Source: Henriciella mobilis (lineage in GTDB: Bacteria; Pseudomonadota; Alphaproteobacteria; Caulobacterales; Hyphomonadaceae). Taken from it: a stretch of DNA of 64,000 bases. The notes below the pieces were generated by a model, which saw only the letters and a list, made by a program, of their open reading frames with translations, made no database searches and was not told where the DNA came from. Positions 41,438-50,405 of this stretch are shown one piece after another; position 1 is the stretch's first letter, and each line of letters begins with the position of its first letter. Made by a program: the position numbers and the translations under genes. Location of the stretch: NCBI RefSeq assembly GCF_003576315.1, contig NZ_QWFZ01000033.1:62001-126000 (forward strand). The letters are read 5' to 3'.

Positions 41438-42976
41438 ATGAAGTGGTTTGGTATTTCTAAGCAGGCTCTGGCCGCGGCTGTTGCCGGTGCCGGTCTGACG
41501 GGCGCTCTCGTCTACGTCCCGCAGAATTTTCAGCAGGCTGACGCGAAGCAACCGATCACTATTGAGGCGCCCCAGGGCGCCCCGCTCAGTTTTGCGGACC
41601 TCGTCGAAAAAGTCAGCCCTGCAGTGGTCAGCGTGAACGTTGTCTCCGAGCAGGAAGTCTCCGGCATGGGCAATATGGAGCAGTTCTTCGACCGCTTCCG
41701 CGGCCTGCCAGGCTTTGACGACTACATGCAGGAGCGCGAGCAGGAAGAGGGCGAAGACAGCCCGCCTCGCACCCGTGAAGCGCGCTCGCTCGGTTCGGGC
41801 TTCTTCATTTCCGATCAGGGCTACATCGTCACCAATAATCACGTCGTCCAGGACGCCACCGAAATCGAGGTTGTGCTGGAGGATGGCCGTGAGCTTGAAG
41901 CTTCGCTGGTCGGGACCGATCCGCAAACCGACCTCGCCGTCATCAAGGTCACAGAGCCGGGCAAGTATCCTTATGTCGAGTTCGAAACCGACGCAGAACT
42001 GCGCCGGGGTGACTGGGTCGTTGCGCTTGGCAACCCGTTCGGTCTTGGCGGCACGGCAACGGCCGGCATCCTTTCAGCCGATGGGCGTGAGCTTGGCGGC
42101 GACAGTCCCTATACCGATTTCCTCCAGATCGATGCGGCCATCAACCGGGGTAATTCCGGCGGCCCGACCTTCGACCTGCATGGCCGCGTTGTCGGCGTGA
42201 ATACGGCGATCTTCTCGCCCACCGGCGGCTCTGTCGGCATCGGGTTCGCCATTCCGGCCGAACTCGCTGTCGAGGTCACCAGCGCCCTGATCAAGGACGG
42301 CAAGGTGTCGCGCGGCTGGCTCGGCGTCACGATCCAGGATGTGACGGACGATATGGCCGAAGCCCAGGGCCTCGCCGAAGTGCGCGGCGCCATCATCGCC
42401 GACGTCAATGACGAGAGCCCGGCTCGCAAGGCTGGCTTGAAGCGCGGCGATGTCATCCTCTCGGTCAATGGCCGGGATACCACCGATGCGACGTCCGTGA
42501 CGCGTATGGTCGGCAAGCTGCTGGCCGGTTCGAAGAATGAGTTCACCGTTCTTCGGGACGGCAAACGCCAGAAGATCAGTGTCACGGTCGGAGAGCGCCC
42601 GGTCGATCCGAACGCTCTTGTGCCGTCGAGCCGCGACAGCTCAGGCTCTTCCAGCGGCGATGCCGAAGAAGGCCCGCTCGGCGTCAGCCTGCGGCCGCTC
42701 GATTCCACGGCGCGTCAGGCCCTCGGCCTCGACGAGGACGAAGCCGGCCTGATCATCGGCGATATCGACAATGACAGCCCTCTCTACGAGGCGGGCCTGC
42801 GCCCGGGCATGGCGATCCTGTCGGCATCCTACATTCCGCTGAAGTCCGTGAAGGACCTCGAAAAGGCAATCGACGAAGCCAAGGCGAAGGGCCGCGACAA
42901 GATCCTGCTCGCCGTGCGGAACGGCCAGCGGACCCAGTTCGTTACGCCCGAGATCACCAGTTCGTCGGAAGACTGA
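41438..42976 (+). CDS. Periplasmic Do/DegQ-family serine protease
   Basis: 512 residues from ATG 41438. GTG 41429 is an alternative; AGGAGG is at 41420-41425. An N-terminal signal/anchor is followed by the trypsin-like domain with His135 (NNHVV), Asp165 (DPQTDLAV) and Ser240 (RGNSGGPTF). Two PDZ domains follow (GWLGVTIQDVTDDM..., and LGVSLRPLDSTARQALGLDEDEAGL). It degrades or refolds damaged envelope proteins. The two-component pair directly downstream is likely part of the same stress circuit, as commonly seen in Caulobacterales. Confidence 0.93.
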   Translation: MKWFGISKQALAAAVAGAGLTGALVYVPQNFQQADAKQPITIEAPQGAPLSFADLVEKVSPAVVSVNVVSEQEVSGMGNMEQFFDRFRGLPGFDDYMQEREQEEGEDSPPRTREARSLGSGFFISDQGYIVTNNHVVQDATEIEVVLEDGRELEASLVGTDPQTDLAVIKVTEPGKYPYVEFETDAELRRGDWVVALGNPFGLGGTATAGILSADGRELGGDSPYTDFLQIDAAINRGNSGGPTFDLHGRVVGVNTAIFSPTGGSVGIGFAIPAELAVEVTSALIKDGKVSRGWLGVTIQDVTDDMAEAQGLAEVRGAIIADVNDESPARKAGLKRGDVILSVNGRDTTDATSVTRMVGKLLAGSKNEFTVLRDGKRQKISVTVGERPVDPNALVPSSRDSSGSSSGDAEEGPLGVSLRPLDSTARQALGLDEDEAGLIIGDIDNDSPLYEAGLRPGMAILSASYIPLKSVKDLEKAIDEAKAKGRDKILLAVRNGQRTQFVTPEITSSSED

Positions 42977-42992
42977 GAGTAGAGGAGTGCCC

Positions 42993-43670
42993 ATGATGCG
43001 GGTCTTGGTAATCGAGGATGATCGCGAGCATGCGACATTCATCAACAAGGTTCTGTCCGAAGCCGGTCACGATGTTGAGACGGCCTATGACGGAGCCAAT
43101 GGGCTTGCCATGGCCCGCGACCGGGAATTCGATGCCCTGGTCGTCGACCGGATGCTGCCGGAGAAAGACGGGCTGAAGCTCGTCGAGGAGTATCGGAACG
43201 GGGGCGGACAGACGCCGGCCCTTTTCCTCTCCGCCCTGTCGGACGTCGACAATCGCGTCGAAGGCCTGAAAGTGGGCGCCGACGACTACCTGGCAAAGCC
43301 TTTCGCACCGGCTGAACTCGCCGCACGCGTCGAGGCCCTCGGCCGGCGTCAGTCCAAGGAAGAGCCGCCTGTCACCAAGCTGAAGGTTGGCGATCTCGAG
43401 ATGGACCTGCTGGCCCGGAAGGTCTGGCGGCAGGGCCAGAAGATCGACCTGCAGCCGCGTGAATTCCGCCTCCTGGAATTCCTGATGCGGCATGCCGGCC
43501 AGGTCGTCACCCGCACCATGTTGCTTGAGAAGGTCTGGGATTATCATTTCGACCCCCAGACCAACGTCATCGACGTGCACATTTCCCGCCTGCGCGCTAA
43601 AATCGATAAAGATTTTGATGAAGCCCTCCTTCAAACGGTGCGCGGCGCGGGTTACTGCCTACAGGCATGA
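42993..43670 (+). CDS. OmpR-family response regulator
   Basis: 225 residues. The receiver has Asp52 (VVDRMLPEKDG) and Lys in DDYLAKPF. The winged helix has LQPREFRLLEFLMRHAGQVVTRTMLLEKVWDYHFDPQTNVIDVHISRLRAKI. The start could be 42987 (GTG), 42993 or 42996; AGAGGAG precedes them. It lies 16 bp after the protease gene and overlaps its kinase gene by 4 bp. Confidence 0.93.
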   Translation: MMRVLVIEDDREHATFINKVLSEAGHDVETAYDGANGLAMARDREFDALVVDRMLPEKDGLKLVEEYRNGGGQTPALFLSALSDVDNRVEGLKVGADDYLAKPFAPAELAARVEALGRRQSKEEPPVTKLKVGDLEMDLLARKVWRQGQKIDLQPREFRLLEFLMRHAGQVVTRTMLLEKVWDYHFDPQTNVIDVHISRLRAKIDKDFDEALLQTVRGAGYCLQA

Positions 43671-45070
43671 AATCTGGCCCCTTCGCGTTTGTCCGGACAT
43701 CCACCTTCCGGCTGGCGCTCGTCTACTCAGTCCTTTTCGGACTGTTCTCATTCCTGCTGCTTGCCTACCTCTATCAGGCGACGGTCGGATCATTGCGAGC
43801 CGAAGCAGACGAGCGTCTCGACGCGGAAATGCGGGCCTTGGGCCTGGCCTACAATGCCGGTGGACTTGAACGGCTTGAACAATCTGTCATCGAGAGGGCG
43901 CTCGTACCGGGCGCCCCTTTTCGTTACCAGCTAGAGACCCCCGACGGTGAACGCATCATCGGGGACTTTCCCTACCTGCCGGTCTCACCGCCTGAACCGG
44001 TCGGTGAAGTCCGCATGGTCAGCCTCTCCATCGAAATGCCGCGCGGCAATGGCGAAACCGTCGTCACCGAAGCTGAGGGCCGGATTGTCCGGCTGGCGAA
44101 TGGCAATGTCCTGCTGGTCGCCATCGAAACCGGGGAGCGCGGCCGGATTGTCCGACGAATTACATCCGCCGTCACCACGGCAGCGCCCATCGGGGTATTG
44201 CTGGCACTGGTCGGCGGCATCTTCATTTCGCGATATGCCGCCCGCCGCGCCGAGCAGCTGACGCGCACGACCGAGGAAATCGTCGCGGGCAACCTCTCCA
44301 TCCGCGCGCCGGTGCAGGGCTCTGGCGACGAATTCGACCGGCTGGCGACGCACCTCAACACCATGCTGGAGAAGCTGGAGCGCCTGATGGCAGCGAGCCG
44401 GCACTCCGGGGATGCGATTGCGCACGACCTGCGCTCACCGCTTTCGCGGCTCCGGAACCGGCTGGAAGAGGCCTTGCTGAGCCCCATGGACCAGGAGTCG
44501 GCACGCGAGACACTGGCCAGCACGGTGGAAGAGGTCGACCGCGTGCTGCTGACCTTCAATGCGATCCTGCGGCTGTCGCGCCTCGATGCGGGGTCCGAAG
44601 GACGCATGGTCAAGATCGACCTGCACGATGTTCTTGAGGAACTCGCCGAACTCTATGAGCCGGCCTGCGAGGATGCCGGGCTGACCTTCCACAGCGACAT
44701 TTCCCAGCCGATCATCGTGCTCGGGGATCGTGAGCTGATCGCCCAGGCCGTTTCGAACCTGCTCGACAATGCGATGAAATACACGCCGGAAGGCGGCACG
44801 ATCCGGTTCACGGCCCGCCGAACGTCGGATTCGGTCGTGATTACCGTGTCAGACGACGGGCCGGGCATCCCGGAACACATGCGCGACAAGGCCAAGGAAC
44901 GCTTCTTCCGGCTTGATTCCGCACGCACCCAGTCTGGGTCCGGGCTGGGGCTTGCGCTGGCCGATGCTGTCGCCGAACTCCACAAGGGACATCTCGATCT
45001 CCTGTGGACACAAGGCCCGCCTGAGCCAAAAGGCCTGAAAGCGGTTTTAACCTTGCCGCGAGACAAGTAA
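43667..45070 (+). CDS. Membrane sensor histidine kinase
   Basis: 467 residues. TM1 is about 14-36, a periplasmic loop of ~125 residues, TM2 about 168-188, HAMP about 190-240, H-box with His253 (IAHDLRSPLSRL), N box NLLDNAMKYTPEGG, G1 SDDGPGIPEHM and F/G2 KERFFRLDSARTQSGSGLGLALADAVAEL. This is a complete, active-looking kinase paired with the preceding regulator. It is followed by glnE after 10 bp. Confidence 0.93.
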   Translation: MKSGPFAFVRTSTFRLALVYSVLFGLFSFLLLAYLYQATVGSLRAEADERLDAEMRALGLAYNAGGLERLEQSVIERALVPGAPFRYQLETPDGERIIGDFPYLPVSPPEPVGEVRMVSLSIEMPRGNGETVVTEAEGRIVRLANGNVLLVAIETGERGRIVRRITSAVTTAAPIGVLLALVGGIFISRYAARRAEQLTRTTEEIVAGNLSIRAPVQGSGDEFDRLATHLNTMLEKLERLMAASRHSGDAIAHDLRSPLSRLRNRLEEALLSPMDQESARETLASTVEEVDRVLLTFNAILRLSRLDAGSEGRMVKIDLHDVLEELAELYEPACEDAGLTFHSDISQPIIVLGDRELIAQAVSNLLDNAMKYTPEGGTIRFTARRTSDSVVITVSDDGPGIPEHMRDKAKERFFRLDSARTQSGSGLGLALADAVAELHKGHLDLLWTQGPPEPKGLKAVLTLPRDK

Positions 45071-45080
45071 GACAGTCTCG

Positions 45081-47810
45081 ATGCTGGATATCAGACCCCT
45101 GGCCGAGACAGGCCGCGATGCCTTTGAGGCCGGGACCGACCTCGCCCCCTATCTTGCCAGGCTCGTCCGGCGAGCGCCTCAAGCCTATTCCCTGCTGCAA
45201 CGCGAAGGCGCCACCGAGCTTGCCGCGCATGCGCTGAAACAGGCGAAGGATGCCGCAGCTCTGGAGGATCGCGAGGAAGCGATGACGGCGCTTCGCCAGG
45301 CCAAGCTCGCCAACCACATGGCTGTTGCGGCAATGGACCTGTCCCGGTCCCTTCCTGTCCACGACCTGACCGGGCACCTGACCGGCTTTGCCGATGCGGC
45401 CGTTCAGTCGGCGCTGACGATTGCGCTTCGCCAGCGTTCGCTGACACAGGACGGCATCTTCGTGATTGCGCTCGGCAAGATGGGTGCATTCGAGCTGAAC
45501 TACTCATCCGATATCGACATGGCGGTCTTCTTTGATCCAGCCGTGTTCTATGAGGGCAGCATCGAGGCCGGAGATCTCGCGAGCAAGGTGGTGCGCGATG
45601 CAATGCGGATCCTCGAGGAAGATACTGGCGATGGCTATGTCTTCCGCACCGACCTGCGCCTGCGTCCTGATCCCGGATCGACACCGCCGGCCGTGTCCAC
45701 GCAGATGGCTGAAATCTACTATGAAAGCGTCGGCCAGAACTGGGAGCGCATGGTCTGGATCAAGGCGCGCGCCTGCGCCGGCGACATCCGGGCGGCCGAC
45801 CGCTTCATCGGGATGCTGGAGCCCTTCGTCTGGCGCCGCCATATGGACTACTGGGCGATTGCGGATGTGCAGGCCATCAAGCGGATGATCAATTCGCGAA
45901 CCAGCGCCAGCGATCTTGCGGACACATCGCCGGACCTGAAGCTCGGCCCGGGCGGCATCCGCGAGATTGAGTTCTTCGTCCAGACGCAGCAGATCATCAT
46001 GGGCGGGCGCAACAGCTTCCTGCGCCACCGCAAGACGCTGAAAAGCCTTGATGCGCTCGTCGCCGCCGATGCTGTCGATGCGTCTGTCGGGAAGGAGCTG
46101 ACCGAAGCTTATGAGGTGCTACGCAATATCGAGCACCGCATCCAGATGCTGGAAGACCAGCAGACCCACCGTCTGCCATCCGATGAGAACACCCGCCTGC
46201 GCGTCGCAAAACTCTGCGGCCATGATGATCTGGCCGCCTTCGACCGCGCCGTCGCCGAGGTCCGGAAGACGGTGCACGGCCACTACCGTGACCTCTTTGC
46301 CGAGGAAGAGCGCAAGCATGAGAATGCCGTGCAGGGCAATCTCGTCTTTACCGGCGTCGATGACGATCCCGGAACGGTGGAGACGCTGAAGGCCTACGGT
46401 TTTTCCGATCCCTCGCGCATCATTGCGACCATATCCAACTGGCACCGCGGCAAGACGCCGGCGACGCGTACCGCCCGGGGGCGCGGCCTGCTGACGGCTC
46501 TGTTGCCAGACCTGCTGGCGGCGATGAGCCGGACCGGCGAGCCGGACATGGCCTTCACGCGGTTCACCCGTTTCTTCGAGGGCCTTCGGTCCGGCATCCA
46601 GACCCTGTCCATGCTGGCCAATGAGACAAGCCTCCTGGAAGACCTCGTGACCACGCTCGCCATCGCGCCGCGCCTGTCGCAGACCCTGGCGCGACAGCCT
46701 GGTCTGCTTGAAGCGCTGGTCACGCCGAGCGGTCAGGAATATCCACCCGCCCTCTCGCGCGGGGCCGATTTCGAAAGCCAGATGGATGAGGTTCGCCGCT
46801 GGCAGAATGAGCGCGCCTTCCTCATCGGTCACCGCCTGCTGCATTCGCGCCTGCCGGCCCAGCAGGCTGCGCTTGCCTGGAGTGACCTTGCCGACCATTG
46901 CGTCCAGCTGATGTCCGAGGCCGCCGCGATCGAGACCGCCCGGCGTTATGGTCCGCAGCCCGGCAACTGGATGATCGGCGCGCTTGGCAAGCTTGGCGGA
47001 CGCGAGCTCACGGCCGGGTCCGATCTCGATCTCATCATCATCTTCGAGGATGATGGCGATGCCGCCAGCGAGGCCGGGCACTGGTTTACCAAATTCGCCC
47101 AGCGCCTGATCACCGCGATTTCCGCCGAGACCGCCGAAGGCAGCCTCTACGAGGTCGACATGCGGCTTCGGCCTTCGGGCAGGGCAGGCCCCGTCGCGAC
47201 GTCCCTTCGGGCTTTCGACCGCTACCAGCATCATGATGCCTGGACATGGGAGCTGATGGCTCTTACGCGCCTTCGCCCTGTGGCGGGGCATGACGCGCTC
47301 GGCGAGCGGGCGCTCGAAATCGCCCATGATGCCATCGTGAATGGCAAGCCGGATGATGAGCGGCGCGCGGATATCCTAGACATGCGCCGCCGCCTCTGGA
47401 AAGAGCGACCGCCGCGCGGGGAGTGGGACCTGAAGCTCGCCGATGGCGGCCTGGTCGATCTTGAGTTCATTCTGCAGCAGGAGATGCTGCTGTGCCATAG
47501 TGCCGATTGCGTCTTGCCGACCGTCATCGATGCAGCGGAGACGCTCGGAGAGGCAGGGCGGCTGACCGCTGACGAGGTGAAGACGATCACGTCGAGCTTC
47601 TCCTTCCTTCAGTCCATTCAACAGATCCAGCGCCTTGCTGTCGGAGCCGAGCTGACGGCGGACCAGTTTTCCGAGGGCCTGAAAGCCCGTCTTGCCCTCG
47701 CTGCAGGGTGCGAGCGTTTCAGCGAGGTCGAGAGCCGCTACAGGTCTGTCCGCAAGCAGATCTCAGACCTCAGGTGTGAAAAAATCGGCACGCTCGCGAC
47801 GGACTCCTGA
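45081..47810 (+). CDS. glnE: Glutamine synthetase adenylyltransferase / adenylyl-removing enzyme
   Basis: 909 residues, slightly shorter than E. coli GlnE (~946). Two nucleotidyltransferase domains are seen. The N-terminal one has SSDIDMAVFF (adenylyl removal). The C-terminal one has GSDLDLIIIF (adenylylation), inside GKLGGRELTAGSD. Linkers RLRPDPGSTPPAVS and [12 protein letters not shown] match the family. It tunes glutamine synthetase according to nitrogen status with PII. It lies 10 bp after the kinase gene and may share its transcript. Confidence 0.95.
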   Translation: MLDIRPLAETGRDAFEAGTDLAPYLARLVRRAPQAYSLLQREGATELAAHALKQAKDAAALEDREEAMTALRQAKLANHMAVAAMDLSRSLPVHDLTGHLTGFADAAVQSALTIALRQRSLTQDGIFVIALGKMGAFELNYSSDIDMAVFFDPAVFYEGSIEAGDLASKVVRDAMRILEEDTGDGYVFRTDLRLRPDPGSTPPAVSTQMAEIYYESVGQNWERMVWIKARACAGDIRAADRFIGMLEPFVWRRHMDYWAIADVQAIKRMINSRTSASDLADTSPDLKLGPGGIREIEFFVQTQQIIMGGRNSFLRHRKTLKSLDALVAADAVDASVGKELTEAYEVLRNIEHRIQMLEDQQTHRLPSDENTRLRVAKLCGHDDLAAFDRAVAEVRKTVHGHYRDLFAEEERKHENAVQGNLVFTGVDDDPGTVETLKAYGFSDPSRIIATISNWHRGKTPATRTARGRGLLTALLPDLLAAMSRTGEPDMAFTRFTRFFEGLRSGIQTLSMLANETSLLEDLVTTLAIAPRLSQTLARQPGLLEALVTPSGQEYPPALSRGADFESQMDEVRRWQNERAFLIGHRLLHSRLPAQQAALAWSDLADHCVQLMSEAAAIETARRYGPQPGNWMIGALGKLGGRELTAGSDLDLIIIFEDDGDAASEAGHWFTKFAQRLITAISAETAEGSLYEVDMRLRPSGRAGPVATSLRAFDRYQHHDAWTWELMALTRLRPVAGHDALGERALEIAHDAIVNGKPDDERRADILDMRRRLWKERPPRGEWDLKLADGGLVDLEFILQQEMLLCHSADCVLPTVIDAAETLGEAGRLTADEVKTITSSFSFLQSIQQIQRLAVGAELTADQFSEGLKARLALAAGCERFSEVESRYRSVRKQISDLRCEKIGTLATDS

Positions 47811-47859
47811 GGCTTCCTCGTTCCACGCTGTGGGGCATGAAAAGAGGAAGACCCGAGAC

Positions 47860-48342
47860 ATGAAGACACTTGCAATTATCGCATTGATGGCTGGCACAGC
47901 GACCGTCGGTGCAGCCGGCCTTGCTGCGGCCCAGCCGCATCATGGCGGCATGGCAAACATGATGGAACGGTTCGATACCAATGGTGACGGCCAGATCACG
48001 AAAGAAGAAGCAGAGGCGGCCAAGGCGGCGCGCTTTGCCGAGGCCGATACCAATGGTGATGGCGGTCTGAGCATGGCCGAGATGCAGGCCTTCCACGCAG
48101 CCGAGAAGGCGCGCCGGATGGAAACCATGCGCCAGCGCATGTTCGAAAAGGCTGACGCCGACGGAAATGGCGTCATCAGCGCCGATGAATTCGAAGCGCG
48201 CGGCGCGCCGATGTTCGACCGCATGGACGCCGATGGCGACGGTGTGATCACCGCTGACGAGATGCAGGCGATGCGGGACCGGCGATGCGATGGCGCTATG
48301 GGCGATTGCCCGCGCCGCGGTGGTGGCCCTGGCCCTCGATAA
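47860..48342 (+). CDS. Secreted EF-hand calcium-binding protein
   Basis: 160 residues from ATG 47860 (AGAGGAAG upstream). The signal peptide ends near AAAQPHHGG. Four EF-hand loops are visible: DTNGDGQITKEE, DTNGDGGLSMAE, DADGNGVISADE, DADGDGVITADE. The tail is Cys/Arg/Gly-rich (RRCDGAMGDCPRRGGG). It should bind Ca2+ or another divalent ion in the periplasm. The adjacent ECF sigma and ZraP-like genes suggest it is an effector of that stress regulon. Confidence 0.88.
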   Translation: MKTLAIIALMAGTATVGAAGLAAAQPHHGGMANMMERFDTNGDGQITKEEAEAAKAARFAEADTNGDGGLSMAEMQAFHAAEKARRMETMRQRMFEKADADGNGVISADEFEARGAPMFDRMDADGDGVITADEMQAMRDRRCDGAMGDCPRRGGGPGPR

Positions 48343-48387
48343 CTTGATCTGGCGGCGGCCGGAGCAGCGTTTGCGAATTTCCTCCCT

Positions 48388-48416
48388 CGCAACCTGCGCC
48401 GGCCGCGCTAGTCTGA
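48388..48416 (+). promoter_or_regulatory. Possible ECF-type autoregulatory promoter
   Basis: CGCAACC at 48388-48394 (an AAC-type -35) is followed 16 bp later by GTCTGA at 48411-48416, a pattern typical of ECF promoters. The sigma gene's GTG start at 48421 lies only 4 bp beyond, so a transcript would have almost no leader. No ribosome site is visible before that GTG, which fits. The match is by eye and unproven. Confidence 0.35.
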
Positions 48417-48420
48417 CTGG

Positions 48421-48972
48421 GTGTCAGCGATCAGCGAACGAGATGAGATCGCACGGGCGGCGGCTGGAGACCGGATGGCACAGTCGGCCCTCGTCAATCG
48501 TCACATGCCGGTCGTCTGGCGTGTGGCCTTTCGCATGCTTCGCGACCGGCAGGAGGCCGAGGATGTGACGCAGGAAACCTTCCTCAGGGCCTGGAAGATG
48601 CTGCCGGACTGGGAAGACCGGGCAAAATTCTCGACTTGGGCCTGCACCGTGGCGATCAATCTCTGCCGTGACCGCCTGAAGAAGAAGAAGCCGGTCCTGA
48701 TGGACGAACTGCCCGAGCAGGCGGACCTGGCCCTGCGGCCCGAGCAGGCGCTGACGCAGAAACAGGCAAGTGCCCGAATCAAGGCGCTGGTCGATGCTTT
48801 GCCGGAGCGCCAGAAAGAAGCGCTCACCCTTTGCGCCTTCGAAGGGATGGGCAATATCGAAGCGGCGGAGACTTTGGGGGTCAGCGTCGAGGCGCTGGAG
48901 AGCCTGCTGGCCCGGGCGAGACGGAAACTGAGGCTTGAGCTGGCCGGTGACAGCGGAACAGGAATGAGATGA
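48421..48972 (+). CDS. ECF-family RNA polymerase sigma factor
   Basis: 183 residues. Region 2 is LVNRHMPVVWRVAFRMLRDRQEAEDVTQETFLRAWKM..FSTWACTVAINLCRDRLKKKK. Region 4 is LPERQKEALTLCAFEGMGNIEAAETLGVSVEALESLLARARRKLR. The start is GTG 48421. It is followed with ATGA overlap by a membrane anti-sigma-like gene and a ZraP-like gene, so signal probably comes from the envelope. Confidence 0.93.
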   Translation: MSAISERDEIARAAAGDRMAQSALVNRHMPVVWRVAFRMLRDRQEAEDVTQETFLRAWKMLPDWEDRAKFSTWACTVAINLCRDRLKKKKPVLMDELPEQADLALRPEQALTQKQASARIKALVDALPERQKEALTLCAFEGMGNIEAAETLGVSVEALESLLARARRKLRLELAGDSGTGMR

Positions 48973-49433
48973 TGATGACAGATGACCGCCTCCATGCGCT
49001 GATTGCGGCCTATGGCGCCGATCCGGCTTTCTGGCCGGAAGACGAGCGGGCGGCCGCCGAAGCCCATCTTGCGGCGGATGCCGGCCGGTTTGCAGCGGCG
49101 CTGGAAGAAGCGCGCGCCCTGGATCTTGCCTTTGCGGAGGCCGATATCCCCGACGCCCCGTCGGGACTGGCAGCGCGTATCCTGGCCGAAGCGCCGCAAG
49201 CGGCGAGACCGGGCGCCAGCTGGGCTGGCCGCTTGGGCGATATCCTGTTTCCCAATGGGCTGCGCTGGCCGGCCGGCGCGACAGCGGCTGCCCTCGTGAT
49301 GGGATTGACGGCCGGTGTGTTCACGGCGCCTGCCACCGCCGATGATGGCTATCAGACGGCAAGCGAGGACCTCGTCTATGGCGCCCTCGGCTATGGCGGC
49401 TTCGATGCCTATGTCGAGGAGGTCAGCGGATGA
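48969..49433 (+). CDS. Putative membrane anti-sigma factor
   Basis: 154 residues with an acidic, Ala-rich cytoplasmic N-terminal region (DDRLHALIAAYGADPAFWPEDERAAAEAHLAAD) and one TM helix (WPAGATAAALVMGLTAGVF). The periplasmic tail follows (DDGYQTASEDLVYGALGYGG). Function is inferred from overlap with the ECF gene upstream and the metal/stress-sensor gene downstream; there is no ASD zinc motif (HxxxCxxC). The start could also be ATG 48972 or 48975. Confidence 0.65.
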   Translation: MMMTDDRLHALIAAYGADPAFWPEDERAAAEAHLAADAGRFAAALEEARALDLAFAEADIPDAPSGLAARILAEAPQAARPGASWAGRLGDILFPNGLRWPAGATAAALVMGLTAGVFTAPATADDGYQTASEDLVYGALGYGGFDAYVEEVSG

Positions 49434-49993
49434 GCCAGCAGCGAGCGCTCTCGACCCTAGGCATCGTGCTGGTGATCTCGCTCATCGCCAATGCCCTTCT
49501 GGTCGGTCTCTGGATCGGTAACACGGTCGGGCGTGGCAGCAATACGCCAGTTGAACGCGGGCCGCGCGGCGGCGGCGAGGATGCTGTCATCGCGCGCGCG
49601 CTCGAATCGGTTCTCCCGGACGGGGCCCGGCAGGACATGCGCGCGGCTTTCCGCAAAGGGCTACGCGAGGCGGCGCCCTATATGCGGGAGAAGCATCGTG
49701 CGCGCCAGCAATTGAAGGATGCGCTCGCGGCTGATCCGTTCGACCCGGCGGCCCTCCAGCAGGCGTTTGAAGATATCCGGGCGGCCGATGAGCAGCTGAC
49801 CCGGTCTTTCCACGCGGTCCTGTCCGAAGAACTGGCGACCCTGTCGCCAGACCAGCGCGCAGAGCTCGTCGCGTGGATGGACAGGATGGAAGCTCGGCGC
49901 CGCGCCTGGCACGGCCGGTTCGGCGAAGACGGCCATGGTCCGCGAGGCCACCATAACGGTCCGCCGCCGCCGCTGGATGACCAGCCGGACTAG
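49430..49993 (+). CDS. ZraP/CpxP-like periplasmic metal-stress protein
   Basis: 187 residues. An N-terminal TM/signal (LGIVLVISLIANALLVGLWIG) is followed by a helical hairpin domain (DMRAAFRKGLREAAPYMREKHRARQQLKDALAADPFDP). The C-terminal tail is His/Pro-rich (GHGPRGHHNGPPPP), suited to metal binding. It resembles the heavy-metal-resistance (Metal_resist) family that includes ZraP. It overlaps the anti-sigma-like gene by 4 bp. It may act as sensor or chaperone for this sigma factor. Confidence 0.8.
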   Translation: MSQQRALSTLGIVLVISLIANALLVGLWIGNTVGRGSNTPVERGPRGGGEDAVIARALESVLPDGARQDMRAAFRKGLREAAPYMREKHRARQQLKDALAADPFDPAALQQAFEDIRAADEQLTRSFHAVLSEELATLSPDQRAELVAWMDRMEARRRAWHGRFGEDGHGPRGHHNGPPPPLDDQPD

Positions 49994-50002
49994 AGGCTAA
50001 GT

Positions 50003-50401
50003 CTATCCGCGGGACTTGTGGGCCAGACGCGCCGCGTTGGCTTCCCAGTTCTGCCCGTCGAAATTGGTGATCTTCGCGTCCATCGCCTGCCAGTCATCGA
50101 GGCATCGCCAGGTGATGCCGTAACCGTCCGGATTGGAGCGCGGGACGTAGAAGCTTTTGATCCCGCAGACCCGGCAGAAGAGATGGCGGGCCGTGCCCGT
50201 ATTGAAGCGGTATTCGGTCAGCAGGTCTTCGCCTTGCAGCAGCCGGAAGCGGCTGGCCGGGACGATGATGTGGTCATTGCCGCTCATCGCGCAGATCGTG
50301 CAATTGCAGTCCTCGACCTCGACATGACCGGGCAGGTCGACCTCGAAGCGCACGCCGCCGCAATGGCAGCCGCCAGCATGGGTGGTCAGCGTATCGTTCA
50401 T
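50003..50401 (-). CDS. GFA-family (glutathione-dependent formaldehyde-activating type) protein
   Basis: 132 residues from ATG 50401, four bases after the amidase stop, so probably coupled to it. Zinc-binding cysteines lie in GCHCGGVRFEV and DCNCTICAMSG, and later in FCRVCGIKSFYVPRSNPDGYG. This is the CENP-V/GFA fold. The family name comes from Gfa, which accelerates formaldehyde-glutathione adduct formation, but most members have no proven function. Confidence 0.83.
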   Translation of the reverse strand: MNDTLTTHAGGCHCGGVRFEVDLPGHVEVEDCNCTICAMSGNDHIIVPASRFRLLQGEDLLTEYRFNTGTARHLFCRVCGIKSFYVPRSNPDGYGITWRCLDDWQAMDAKITNFDGQNWEANAARLAHKSRG

Positions 50402-50405
50402 GAAC

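Noticed and set aside
48969-49433. ZAS-type anti-sigma factor with zinc motif
   Set aside because: No H-x3-C-x2-C is found; the anti-sigma call rests only on context and topology.
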